Shown in pieces: positions 30,515-42,167 of a stretch of 64,000 nt of DNA. The notes beneath the pieces are model-generated. The model was not told the DNA's origin, made no database searches, and saw only the letters and a program-made list of their open reading frames with translations. The DNA comes from Myxococcales bacterium (GTDB taxonomy: Bacteria > Myxococcota_A > Polyangia > Polyangiales > JADJMO01). The first letter of the stretch is position 1; each line of letters begins with the position of its first letter. Position numbers and translations under genes: made by a program. The DNA lies in contig JADJMO010000034.1 of the NCBI GenBank assembly GCA_016709545.1, positions 1 to 64,000 of the forward strand, written 5' to 3'.

Positions 30515-32005
30515 GTGCGGCTGTTCGTCGGCCACGACGTCGGGACGAGCGGCACCAAGTCGGTGCTGCTCGACGAGACCGGGCGGGTGCGCGCGACGGC
30601 CCTGGCGCCGCACGAGCTCTCGCTGCCGGCGCCGGGCCTCGCCGAGCAGGATCCGGAGGAGTGGCTCCGCGCCGCGGGCGAGACCACGCGGGCGCTGCTC
30701 GCGGAGGCGGGCGCGCGCCCGGAGCAGGTGGCCGGGGTCGCGTTCGCCGGGCAGATGCTCACCCTCGTGCCGCTCGACGGGGAGGGCCGCGCGACCCGGC
30801 GCGCGATCGCGGGGATGGACGACCGCGCCGAGGTCGAGGCCCGGCGCATCGTGCGTCGCTTCGGGGGCGAACGCGTGCTCCGCTTCCTCGCGGGGGCCAC
30901 GCCGACGGGCAAGGACCTCGTCGCCAAGGTCGCGTGGCTCCGCGACCACGAACCGAGCACCTTCGCGCGCACGCGCTGGCTCGGCGACGCCACGAGCTTC
31001 CTCGTCGCCCGCACCACCGGTCGGATCGGCCTCGACCCGACGGCCGCGACGGCCACCGGTCTGCTCGATCTACGCACCCGCGAGGTGACGCGGGTGCTCG
31101 CGCGCCTCGCTGGCTTCCCGCTCGAGTGGATGCCCGCGATCACGCCGAGCACGCGGGTCGCGGGCGCGCTCCACGCCGCCGGCGCCGCCGCGCTCGGGCT
31201 CCCGATCGGGACCAAGGTGGCCACGGGGCTCGCGGACATCCCGGCGATGGCGCTCGGCACGGGCGCGACGCGGGCGGGCGACACGCACCTCTACCTCGGC
31301 ACCTCGGCGTGGGTCGCGCGCACGACGCGCGATCCAGCGCCCATCCCCGCGATCGGCGTGGCCGCGATCCCCTCCGGCGACGTCGCCGGCTGCCTCGCGG
31401 TCGGCGAGGCGGAGGCCGCGGGCGCGAGCCGCGCGTGGGCCGAGAGGCTGCTCGGCGTCTCGCCGCTCGCGTTCGACGAGCTCGCGGCGACCTCGGCCGC
31501 GGGCGCGCGTGGCCTTCTCTTCGCGCCGTGGCTCTACGGCGAGCGCGCCCCGTTCCCCGACGCCACGCTGCGCGGCGGCTTCGTGAACCTGGCGCTCGAG
31601 CACGCGCCGGCCGATCTCGCGCGCGCGGTGCTCGAAGGGGTCGCGCTCAACCTGCGCTGCATCCTCGAGGCCATCGAGCCCGCGCCGGCCGTGGCGACCT
31701 TGCCGGTCGCCGGGGGGGGCGCCCAGAGCGACCTGTGGCTGCAGATCGTGGCCGACGTCACCGGGCGTCGACTCGGGCGCATCGCCCGCCCGCGGTTCGC
31801 CGGTGCGAGGGGCGCCGCGCTCGTGGCCGCAGTGGCCACCTCGGTGGTGCCCTCGGTCTCCCACCTCGCGGCGCTGGTCGAGGTGGAGCGCGAGTTCGTT
31901 CCCCGGAGCGAGCACCGCTCGATCTACGATGCCTCGGTGCGCGCCCTCCGCTCCCTCCCTGGCCCGCTCTCCCAGGCCGGCGCGCTCCTCCGGGGCCGCA
32001 CCTGA
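30515..32005 (+). CDS. FGGY-family carbohydrate kinase (xylulokinase-like)
   Basis: A 496-residue sugar kinase of normal family length: phosphate-1 motif HDVGTSGTKSVLLD, active-site-region GVAFAGQMLTLVPLD, second-domain TGLADIPAMALGTGA, then THLYLGTSAWVA and adenosine motif PVAGGGAQSDLWLQIVADV. It probably phosphorylates a pentulose or related polyol; sequence alone does not fix the sugar. GTG start at 30515 directly follows the preceding stop, implying translational coupling. Confidence 0.85.
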   Translation: MRLFVGHDVGTSGTKSVLLDETGRVRATALAPHELSLPAPGLAEQDPEEWLRAAGETTRALLAEAGARPEQVAGVAFAGQMLTLVPLDGEGRATRRAIAGMDDRAEVEARRIVRRFGGERVLRFLAGATPTGKDLVAKVAWLRDHEPSTFARTRWLGDATSFLVARTTGRIGLDPTAATATGLLDLRTREVTRVLARLAGFPLEWMPAITPSTRVAGALHAAGAAALGLPIGTKVATGLADIPAMALGTGATRAGDTHLYLGTSAWVARTTRDPAPIPAIGVAAIPSGDVAGCLAVGEAEAAGASRAWAERLLGVSPLAFDELAATSAAGARGLLFAPWLYGERAPFPDATLRGGFVNLALEHAPADLARAVLEGVALNLRCILEAIEPAPAVATLPVAGGGAQSDLWLQIVADVTGRRLGRIARPRFAGARGAALVAAVATSVVPSVSHLAALVEVEREFVPRSEHRSIYDASVRALRSLPGPLSQAGALLRGRT

Positions 32006-32019
32006 CCACGACCCGGCGA

Positions 32020-32619
32020 GTGCCGGTGCGGACCGAGCGCGCCGAGGAGCGCAAGCGCTCGGTGCTCGAGGCCACGCTGCGCCTCCTCGCGCGCGAGGGG
32101 CCGCGCGCGGTCACCCACCGGGCGGTCGCCGCCGAAGCGGGCACGTCGCTGCGCGCCACGACCTACTACTTCGACTCCCGAGCCGCGCTGCTGCGCGAGG
32201 CGCTCCTCCATTACGCCACCACCTCGATGGAGCGGTTCGCCCGCGTCATCGCCACCCCGTCCGACGCGCCGCGCGAGCCGCTCGACGAGGCCGCCGATCG
32301 CCTGGCCGCGGTGGTGATGAGCGACCTCGAGGAGGACCGGGTGGGGCTCGTGGCGGAGCTCGAGCTGTGCCTCGAGATCGGGCGCGACCCGGAGCTCGAA
32401 GGCACCTACGCGACCTGGGAGCGCGGGCTGCTCGAGGCGCTCGAGGCCTACGCCACCGTCCTCGGCACGCGGGCACCAGAGCGCGACGCGCGGCTCGTGC
32501 TCGCGACGCTGCGGGGTCTCGAGATCGAGGCGCTGGTGCGTCCCTCGCGCGCTCCGTCGCGGGCCGATCTCCGGGCTACCTTTCGCGCGCTGCTCGGCTC
32601 ACTCCGCGCCGACGGGTGA
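32020..32619 (+). CDS. TetR/AcrR-family transcriptional regulator
   Basis: A 199-residue regulator: N-terminal HTH (residues about 10-55; RKRSVLEATLRLLAREG, TSLRATTYYFDSRAALLREAL) with the TetR-typical YYxF segment, then a helical ligand domain. Start GTG 32020 (GTG 32026 possible), 15 bp after the kinase gene, so third gene of the operon. It is the natural candidate to bind the palindrome at 29228-29243 and autoregulate. Its 3' end overlaps the KAS III-like gene by 21 bp on the opposite strand. Confidence 0.85.
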   Translation: MPVRTERAEERKRSVLEATLRLLAREGPRAVTHRAVAAEAGTSLRATTYYFDSRAALLREALLHYATTSMERFARVIATPSDAPREPLDEAADRLAAVVMSDLEEDRVGLVAELELCLEIGRDPELEGTYATWERGLLEALEAYATVLGTRAPERDARLVLATLRGLEIEALVRPSRAPSRADLRATFRALLGSLRADG

Positions 32620-33698
32620 CGGACCGAGCGCTGACGGACCGAGCCCCACCTCTCCCCAGCGGAGGACCACGGCTGCGGCGCTGGCGACGCTGCCGACCGA
32701 GTACGCCATCACGAGGTCGCCGCGACGCAGGCGCCCTCGCTCGCCGCGAGGTGCAGCGCCGTCGGCCAGAGCGCCGGACCGACGTTGGCGTAGCGCGGGT
32801 AGGTGTCGACGACGCGCTCGCGCGGAACGCCGAGCTTCCTCGCGAAGAACGAGGCGAACCACGCGGTCGGCGAGTTGCAGACGAACACCGCGACGTCCGA
32901 GAGCGAGACCCCCGCCGCGCGGGCGGCGCCCCGGCAGCACTCGTCGACGGTCTTCTCCGCGGAGTCACGCAGCGCCTCGCGCGCCGCCGGGAAGGTCTGC
33001 ATCCGCATCACGGGGCGCCCCTCCTCGACGGCCAGCGCGTAGGCGAGCGCGTCGCACGTCTCGGCGGTGTGCACGTTGTGGAACCCGAGGAGGCCCGCGT
33101 CGTCGGTGCTCCGTTCGAGCACGAACGCCGCGGCTGCGTCGCCGATGGTGAACGACAGCGAGTCGTCGGGGCGCGTGACCCGCGAGTACACGCAGCTCGT
33201 GACCACGAGCACGCGCGCATAGCGCCCGGCCACGAGGAGGGCGCTCGCCACGTCGAGCCCCACGAGCGCGCTCGAGCACGCGCTCTCCACGTTGAACGCC
33301 GCGCCGCCGAGGCCGAGCGCCCGGGCGAGGTAGGCCGCGTTCCCGATCCCCGGCTGGTCGGAGGGGAACGCGCAGGAGATCAGGAGGTCGACGTCGGCGG
33401 CGACGAGGCCCGCCGCGGCGAGCGCGGCGCGAGCACTCGGCAGCTCGATCGCGCTCGCGGGCTCGTCGGGGCGGAGCACGCGTCGCTCGACGGTCCCGCG
33501 GAACGGGTCGTCGAGGTAGGGCAGCATCTCTTGCTCGAAGATCGTCAGCGTCCCGGCGCGCTCGACGCTGAACACCCGGCCGAGGGCCCGCTGCTCACGG
33601 GTCGCGAGCAATCCAGGGTGGTGGGTCTTCCAGAAATCGTTGGTGCGAACGGTCTCGGGTACGGCGATCGCGAGGGAACGAAGGTTCGCGCGAGGCAT
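32599..33698 (-). CDS. KAS III-like (thiolase-fold) enzyme, His replaced (frame break)
   Basis: Ketoacyl-ACP synthase III-like protein of about 366 residues. The acylated Cys is present in NVESACSSALVGL and the Asn position in RYANVGPAL, but the HQAN segment reads VFVCNSPTAWF, so the canonical His is absent. Near 32730-32745 one base restores the family C-terminus (GRLRRGDLVMAYSVGSVASAA) with stop at 32599. Loss of His suggests an acyl-transfer or non-decarboxylating condensing role rather than fatty-acid initiation; no ACP or FAS genes are adjacent. Substrate unknown. Confidence 0.8.
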
Positions 33699-33721
33699 CC
33701 GCGCCTAGACAAGCACGGTTT

Positions 33722-33796
33722 GGGGGGGCCCGGGGGGGGGGGGGGGGGGGGCGGGGGGGGGGGGGGAACGGGGGGGGGGGGAAAAGGGGGGAAAGC
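33722..33796. repeat. Poly-G tract (about 75 bp, more than 80% G)
   Basis: G runs up to about 20 nt long, interrupted only by CCC, C, AAC and AAAA. It lies between divergent genes (33699-33987), where I see no gene and no clear promoter apart from the Shine-Dalgarno of the downstream kinase. It may be genuine or a low-complexity sequencing/assembly artefact. Confidence 0.8.
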
Positions 33797-33987
33797 AAAT
33801 CCGGACGATTCCTGGCCACTCTGCCCATGTCCACATCGGCGCCCTCCTCCTACGCCGGCCCCAGGGGTTGGCTCTGCGGCACGGGGATGCGTCCGGGACG
33901 GGGTTCGCTCCGCTCGCGCCGTGTTCAACTGGGGCTCGAGCCTTAACCTTTGTCACCGATGGGTCGCTGATCACGGAAGGTAGTCGC

Positions 33988-35649
33988 GTGAACCAAGACG
34001 CCGATCTGAACGCCAGGATCGCGCAACCCCTCGCTCGGTGGATCCTCGAGACGAAGGGCGAAGCCGCGCTCGCGTCCATGACCAACGCGGCGGGCCTCCA
34101 GCCTCTCGATCTCGACGGGCGCAGCCGCTGGATCTCCCTCGAGCAGCTCGAGTCGATCCTCTCGCACGCGCGCGCCCACTGCACCGACGACGCCGAGTTC
34201 CGCCGCGCGTGCGCCTACAAGCTGCTCGAGTCCTACGGCGCGATGCGCTTCATGCTGTGGGCCACCTCGCCCCAGCGCGTCTTCGAGATGGCCGCCAAGA
34301 CGATGCACCTCGTCTCCACAGTGAGCCGCTGCGAGGTGCTCGAGTCGCACCGCAACGTGTTCGTGGGCCGCTACGTGAGCAGCAAGCCGGAGGGACGGCT
34401 CGTCTGCCTCTCGCGCCAGGCGCAGATGGCGGCCATGCCGACCATCTGGGGCCTGCCCCCGGCGCGGCTGATCGAGCAGGGTTGCCAGGCGAACGGCGAC
34501 GGCGCCTGCGTCTACCGGCTCGAGTGGCTCGAGTCGCGACGCTGGATGCCGAGCGCGCTCGGCCTCGCGATCGGCGCAGCGCCGCTCGTCGCGCTCCACC
34601 CTGGCAACGCCGCCGCGCTCGGCCTCGCGTGCCTGCCCGTCATCGGCGCGCTGCTCGGCTACGTGTACGAGCTCCGGCGCACGAGCCGCAAGAACCTGGA
34701 CACCTCGGGCCAGCTCAACGAGGCGCTGGCCGAGGTCATCCGCGACGACGGAGAGGCGCGGCGCGAGCTGCTCGATCTCCACCAGCGCCAGCGCGAGTGG
34801 GTGCGGGTCATCGAGGAGCAGGTCGGCGAGCGCACCCAGACGCTGCAGGACGTGGTCGATCGGGTCAAGCAGCTGCAGGCCAACCGCACCTCGACGCTGC
34901 TCGGGTTCTCCCACGACCTGCGCAACCCGCTGTTCACCCTGCGGGCGAGCGCCGACTTCCTCGAGGGGCTCGAGCTCGAGGACGAGGACGCTCGGCACGC
35001 GGTCGACGACCTGCTCGGCGCGATCGAGCAGACCGAGACCCTCATGCGGGAGCTCATGACCGTGGCGCGCTCCGACACCGCCCTCGTCCGCGTCACGCCG
35101 CAGGAGCTCGACGTCGTGCCGCTCGTCGATCGCCTGCGGCGCCGGCTCCGCGCGCTGGTGCACGGCCGCGAGATCCGCGTGAGCGTGTTCAGCACCCGCG
35201 AGGCGCCCGACCACATCGAGACCGACCCGCTCATCTTCGACCGGGTGATCGACAACCTGCTCACCAACGCCGCCAAGTACACCGAGCGCGGGAGCATCGT
35301 CGTCGAGATCGGCGGCATCCCCGGCTTCCTGAGCCTGAAGGTGTCCGACACGGGCCGGGGCATGGCCCACGAGACCATCGAGCGCATCTTCCACCCCGGC
35401 GGCTCCGACAAGAGCACCCGCGCGCCCGAGAGCTACGGCGTCGGGCTCAGCGTCGTGGTGCGTCTCCTCGCCCAGGTGGGCGGCAAGCTCGACGTGATGA
35501 GCAAGCCCGGTTCGGGCACCACGTTCTGGGTGCACCTCCCGGTCGCGCTGCCCGATCCGGCCAAGCAACCGCAACCGACGGTCATCTCCGATGCGTCGGC
35601 CCGCCTGGTCGAGCGCGTGGTGACCATCCGCAGAGTGGAGAGTGCATGA
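33988..35649 (+). CDS. Membrane sensor histidine kinase with V4R-like input domain
   Basis: A 553-residue kinase. Residues about 80-180 resemble the 4-vinyl-reductase (V4R)/XylR-N small-molecule domain (CEVLESHRNVFVGRY ... GCQANGDGACVYRLEW, ending in the GDxxCxY pattern). Two membrane helices follow at about 188-230, a coiled coil, HisKA with phospho-acceptor His309 (GFSHDLRNPL), and HATPase with N-box NLLTNAAKYT (about 423), DTGRGM and YGVGLSVV. Start GTG 33988 is set by GGAAGG 7 nt upstream. Its stop overlaps the ThDP-enzyme ATG (ATGA), so the pair is co-translated. No response regulator is fused; the minus-strand regulator at 37.5 kb is a possible partner. Confidence 0.85.
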   Translation: MNQDADLNARIAQPLARWILETKGEAALASMTNAAGLQPLDLDGRSRWISLEQLESILSHARAHCTDDAEFRRACAYKLLESYGAMRFMLWATSPQRVFEMAAKTMHLVSTVSRCEVLESHRNVFVGRYVSSKPEGRLVCLSRQAQMAAMPTIWGLPPARLIEQGCQANGDGACVYRLEWLESRRWMPSALGLAIGAAPLVALHPGNAAALGLACLPVIGALLGYVYELRRTSRKNLDTSGQLNEALAEVIRDDGEARRELLDLHQRQREWVRVIEEQVGERTQTLQDVVDRVKQLQANRTSTLLGFSHDLRNPLFTLRASADFLEGLELEDEDARHAVDDLLGAIEQTETLMRELMTVARSDTALVRVTPQELDVVPLVDRLRRRLRALVHGREIRVSVFSTREAPDHIETDPLIFDRVIDNLLTNAAKYTERGSIVVEIGGIPGFLSLKVSDTGRGMAHETIERIFHPGGSDKSTRAPESYGVGLSVVVRLLAQVGGKLDVMSKPGSGTTFWVHLPVALPDPAKQPQPTVISDASARLVERVVTIRRVESA

Positions 35650-37460
35650 TCCATCGACCCCGGCTCTCGGACGTCATCCCGCTGCGTCGCTCGACGCTCC
35701 CACCGCGGCCGTCGAGCCTGCCGGCACCGCAACCAGCGCCGTCCGTCACGCGCGCCATCGACGTCTTCCTGCACTACCTCGAGGCCGAGGGCTGTCGGGT
35801 CGTATTCGGGATCCCCGGCGGGCTCCTCCACCCGTTCTTCGAGGCCGTCGAGGCCCACGAGAACCTCACCCTCGTCGTCAGCAAGCACGAGGAGGGCGCC
35901 GCCTTCATGGCCGACGGGTACGCGCGCACGAGCGGCAAGCTCGCGGTGTGCGCGGGTACGGCCGGCCCCGGCGCGACCAACCTGCTCACCGGTGTCGCCT
36001 GCGCCTACGCGGACGGCGTGCCGATGCTGGTGGTCACGGGCCAGGCCGCGAGCGCGGGCATCGGTCGCGGCGCGGCCCAGGAGACGGGGCGCGAGGACAT
36101 GGACATCGTCGCCATGTTCCGCCCGGTCACCAAGTACTCGGCGATGATCACCTCGCCCGACGGGATGGCCCAGCACCTGCGCCGCGCGCTGCGCATGGCC
36201 CTCACGGGGCGACCGGGGCCCGTGCACCTCAACGTCCCCGTGGACTTCTGGGAGCGCCCGCTCGAGGAGGAGTGGTTCGACCCGAAGACCTACCGACCCA
36301 ACACCTCCACGTTCGACCGCAACGCGGTCCAGCGCGCCAACGAGCTCTTGATGGCCGCCAAGCGCCCCGTGCTGCTCGCGGGCTCCGGGGTCTCGATCGC
36401 GGGCGCCGAGCAGCACCTGCGGGCGCTCGCCGAGCTGCTCCCGGCGCGCGTCGCCACCACGCCGCGCGCCAAGGGCGTGTTCCCCGAGGACCACCCGCTC
36501 TCGCTCGGGGTGCTCGGGTTCGCTGGCCACCGCGACGCCCGCGAGACCATCCTCGGTGAGGGCATCGATCTGCTCGTGACCCTCGGGGCCTCTCTCAACG
36601 AGACCACCACGTTCAACTGGAACCCGCGGCTGCGGCAGGGCAAGACCCTCATCCAGCTCGACATCGACGCCGACCGGATCGGCCGCAACTACCCGGTCGA
36701 CGTGGCGCTGGTCGGCGACGCGCAGAGCATCCTGGTCGAGCTCGTCTACCACGCGCACCGCTCGCTGCGAGAGGGCACGCCGCTCGCGTCGGAGTGGGGC
36801 AAGGCGCCGTCGCTCCCGCGGGGGCACATGCGCTACTCGGACCCGGACGCGCGCGTGAGCGACGCGGTCCCGCTGACGCCACAGCGCTGGCGTTGCGACC
36901 TCTCGGCCGCGCTGCCCGAGGACGCCATCGTCTTCTCGGACATCGGCGGCCACATGCTGTTCAACATCCACCACCTCTGCATCAAGGAGCGGCAGCGGTT
37001 CGTGCTCAACCTCGGCTTCGGCTCGATGGGGCACGGCACGGTGGCGCCGATCGGCGCGGCCCTCGCGCACCCGAACCGGCCGGTGTTCGCCATCGTCGGC
37101 GACGGCTGCTTCACCATGAACGGGATGGACCTGCTCACCGCCGCGGAGTGCGACGTGCCGGTCATCTGGATCGTCGAGAACAACAACATGCACGGGATCA
37201 CCTGGCACGGCTCCAAGCTGGTCGGACAGCGCAAGCCGCTCGACGCGGTGGTCTATCGCCGGCCGCTCGAGATCGCGGCCATCGCCCGCGCGATGGGGCT
37301 CCACGCCTCGGTCGTCGACGCGCCCGATCGCCTGCAACCGGCCGTGCGTGACGCCCTCGCGCTCGGTGGTCCAGCGCTCATCGAGGTGCGCGTCGACGGC
37401 CGGATCGCGCCCCCCCTCGGCGACCGCGCCAAGACCATCGCCGGATTCACGCAGAAGTAG
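35646..37460 (+). CDS. Acetolactate synthase-like ThDP-dependent enzyme
   Basis: A 604-residue thiamine-diphosphate enzyme: a variable N-terminal extension of about 40 residues, Pyr domain with catalytic Glu82 in KHEEGAAFMADGYAR, central domain (PVLLAGSGVSIAGAEQ), and PP domain with the ThDP motif VGDGCFTMNG...VENNN from Asp486. Layout matches acetolactate synthase, benzoylformate decarboxylase and relatives; there is no small regulatory subunit or ilv gene nearby, so branched-chain amino-acid synthesis is doubtful. Translationally coupled to the sensor kinase, which suggests a signal-related or regulated product such as an alpha-hydroxyketone. Confidence 0.85.
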   Translation: MIHRPRLSDVIPLRRSTLPPRPSSLPAPQPAPSVTRAIDVFLHYLEAEGCRVVFGIPGGLLHPFFEAVEAHENLTLVVSKHEEGAAFMADGYARTSGKLAVCAGTAGPGATNLLTGVACAYADGVPMLVVTGQAASAGIGRGAAQETGREDMDIVAMFRPVTKYSAMITSPDGMAQHLRRALRMALTGRPGPVHLNVPVDFWERPLEEEWFDPKTYRPNTSTFDRNAVQRANELLMAAKRPVLLAGSGVSIAGAEQHLRALAELLPARVATTPRAKGVFPEDHPLSLGVLGFAGHRDARETILGEGIDLLVTLGASLNETTTFNWNPRLRQGKTLIQLDIDADRIGRNYPVDVALVGDAQSILVELVYHAHRSLREGTPLASEWGKAPSLPRGHMRYSDPDARVSDAVPLTPQRWRCDLSAALPEDAIVFSDIGGHMLFNIHHLCIKERQRFVLNLGFGSMGHGTVAPIGAALAHPNRPVFAIVGDGCFTMNGMDLLTAAECDVPVIWIVENNNMHGITWHGSKLVGQRKPLDAVVYRRPLEIAAIARAMGLHASVVDAPDRLQPAVRDALALGGPALIEVRVDGRIAPPLGDRAKTIAGFTQK

Positions 37461-37487
37461 CCCCCGCGACGTGCAGTCGAGAGACCT

Positions 37488-38092
37488 TCACTCGGTGAGC
37501 TTGTCCTGGACGGCGAAGCACTCCGGGCACATGCCGTGGCTGAACCGCGCGTCGCTGTGCTGGGTGACGTAGCTCTCGAGCTGCTGCCAGGCGTCGTTCT
37601 CGGTGCGGACCTTCTTGCAGTACATGCAGAGCGAGAGGATGCCCTCGAGGTGCTTGACCCGGTCCAGCGCCTGCTGGAGCTGGTGGTTCTGGTCCGTGAG
37701 TTGCGCGTTCTGCTCGGCGATCAGGTTGTGTTGCCGACGCAGCTCGAGCTGGTTCTTGATGCGCAGCTTCGTGAGGCGCAGGTCGAGCGGCTTGGTGATG
37801 TAATCGACGGCGCCGAGCTCGAGGCCCACCCGCTCTCCCTCGGTGGAGTCCACGGCGGTGACGAACATCACGGGGGTGTCGGCGGTGGCAGGGTCGGCGC
37901 GCAACAGGCGGCACACCTGCAGTCCGTCGAGATCCGGCATCATGATGTCCAAGAGGACGAGGTCGGGGGAGAGCTGCCGGACGAGGCGCAGCGCCTCGTG
38001 GCCGTCTTGCGTGGTGTGCACCTCGTACGAACCCGCGAGGGCGTGCACCATGAGCTGGAGGTTCACCGGATCGTCGTCGACGACGAGGATGA

Positions 38093-38096
<4 letters not shown>
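37488..38096 (-). CDS. Response regulator with C-terminal CxxC/CxxC zinc-like motif
   Basis: A 202-residue protein: receiver domain (residues 1-120) with acidic pocket VVDDD, phospho-acceptor Asp50 (LLDIMMPD), Thr in FVTAVDS and Lys in ITKPLD; a coiled coil (about 130-160); and a tail CMYCKKVR ... WQQLESYVTQHSDARFSHGMCPEC whose four Cys look like a metal site. This tail is widespread behind receivers and sensor kinases and has no DNA-binding fold. ATG overlaps the stop of the hybrid kinase gene (ATGA), so the two are one operon. Confidence 0.9.
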
Positions 38097-41681
<3,585 letters not shown>

Positions 41682-41702
41682 GCGGCTGGCTCTCCATCGA
41701 CG

Positions 41703-42167
41703 ATGGAAGTCTCACTCGCCCGCCGCTCGGCGCTCCAGGCCTTCACCGCTCTCGCGGCCGTAGCTCTCGGCTGTTCGCGGGTCACGGCCACACCCGACGC
41801 CAAGATGGCGCCGCTTCTCGCGCCGGCCGACCTCGCGGCCCGACTTTCCGACATCAAGGCCGGGAAGATCGCGGTCCTGCACATCGGCCCGCGGCTCCTC
41901 TTCCAGCGTGAGCGCATCCCTGGGTCGCGGTGGGTCGGGGAGACCGGCACGAGCGACGGGCTCGCCGCCTTCGAGGCCGCCGTGAAGGCCATCCCCGCCG
42001 ACGTCGAGATCGTCGCCTATTGCGGGTGCTGCCCGGTGGCCAACTGCCCGAACGTGTTCCCCGCGCGGCAGGCGCTCGGCGCGCGGCCCCGCGCCACCGT
42101 GCTCGATCTGCCGTCGAACTTCCGCACCGACTGGGCGAAGAAGGGGTACGCGATCGAGCAGGGCTAG
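41703..42167 (+). CDS. Rhodanese-like lipoprotein with Cys cluster, probable Tat export
   Basis: A 154-residue exported protein: twin-Arg signal (LARRSALQAFTALAAVALGC) with lipobox Cys at residue 24. The rest is a rhodanese-like fold (LHIGPRLLFQRERIPGSRWVG; VEIVAYCGCCPVANCPNVFPA), where the usual active-loop Cys is replaced by YCGCCPVANC with four Cys. Could bind metal or carry persulfide. Divergent from the hybrid kinase by about 20 bp; its stop overlaps the pfk stop by 4 bp (convergent). Confidence 0.75.
   Translation: MEVSLARRSALQAFTALAAVALGCSRVTATPDAKMAPLLAPADLAARLSDIKAGKIAVLHIGPRLLFQRERIPGSRWVGETGTSDGLAAFEAAVKAIPADVEIVAYCGCCPVANCPNVFPARQALGARPRATVLDLPSNFRTDWAKKGYAIEQG

Noticed and set aside
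33549..33928. Pro-rich protein encoded across the poly-G tract on the minus strand
   Set aside because: Pro runs come only from the homopolymer; no start context and unrelated flanking residues.
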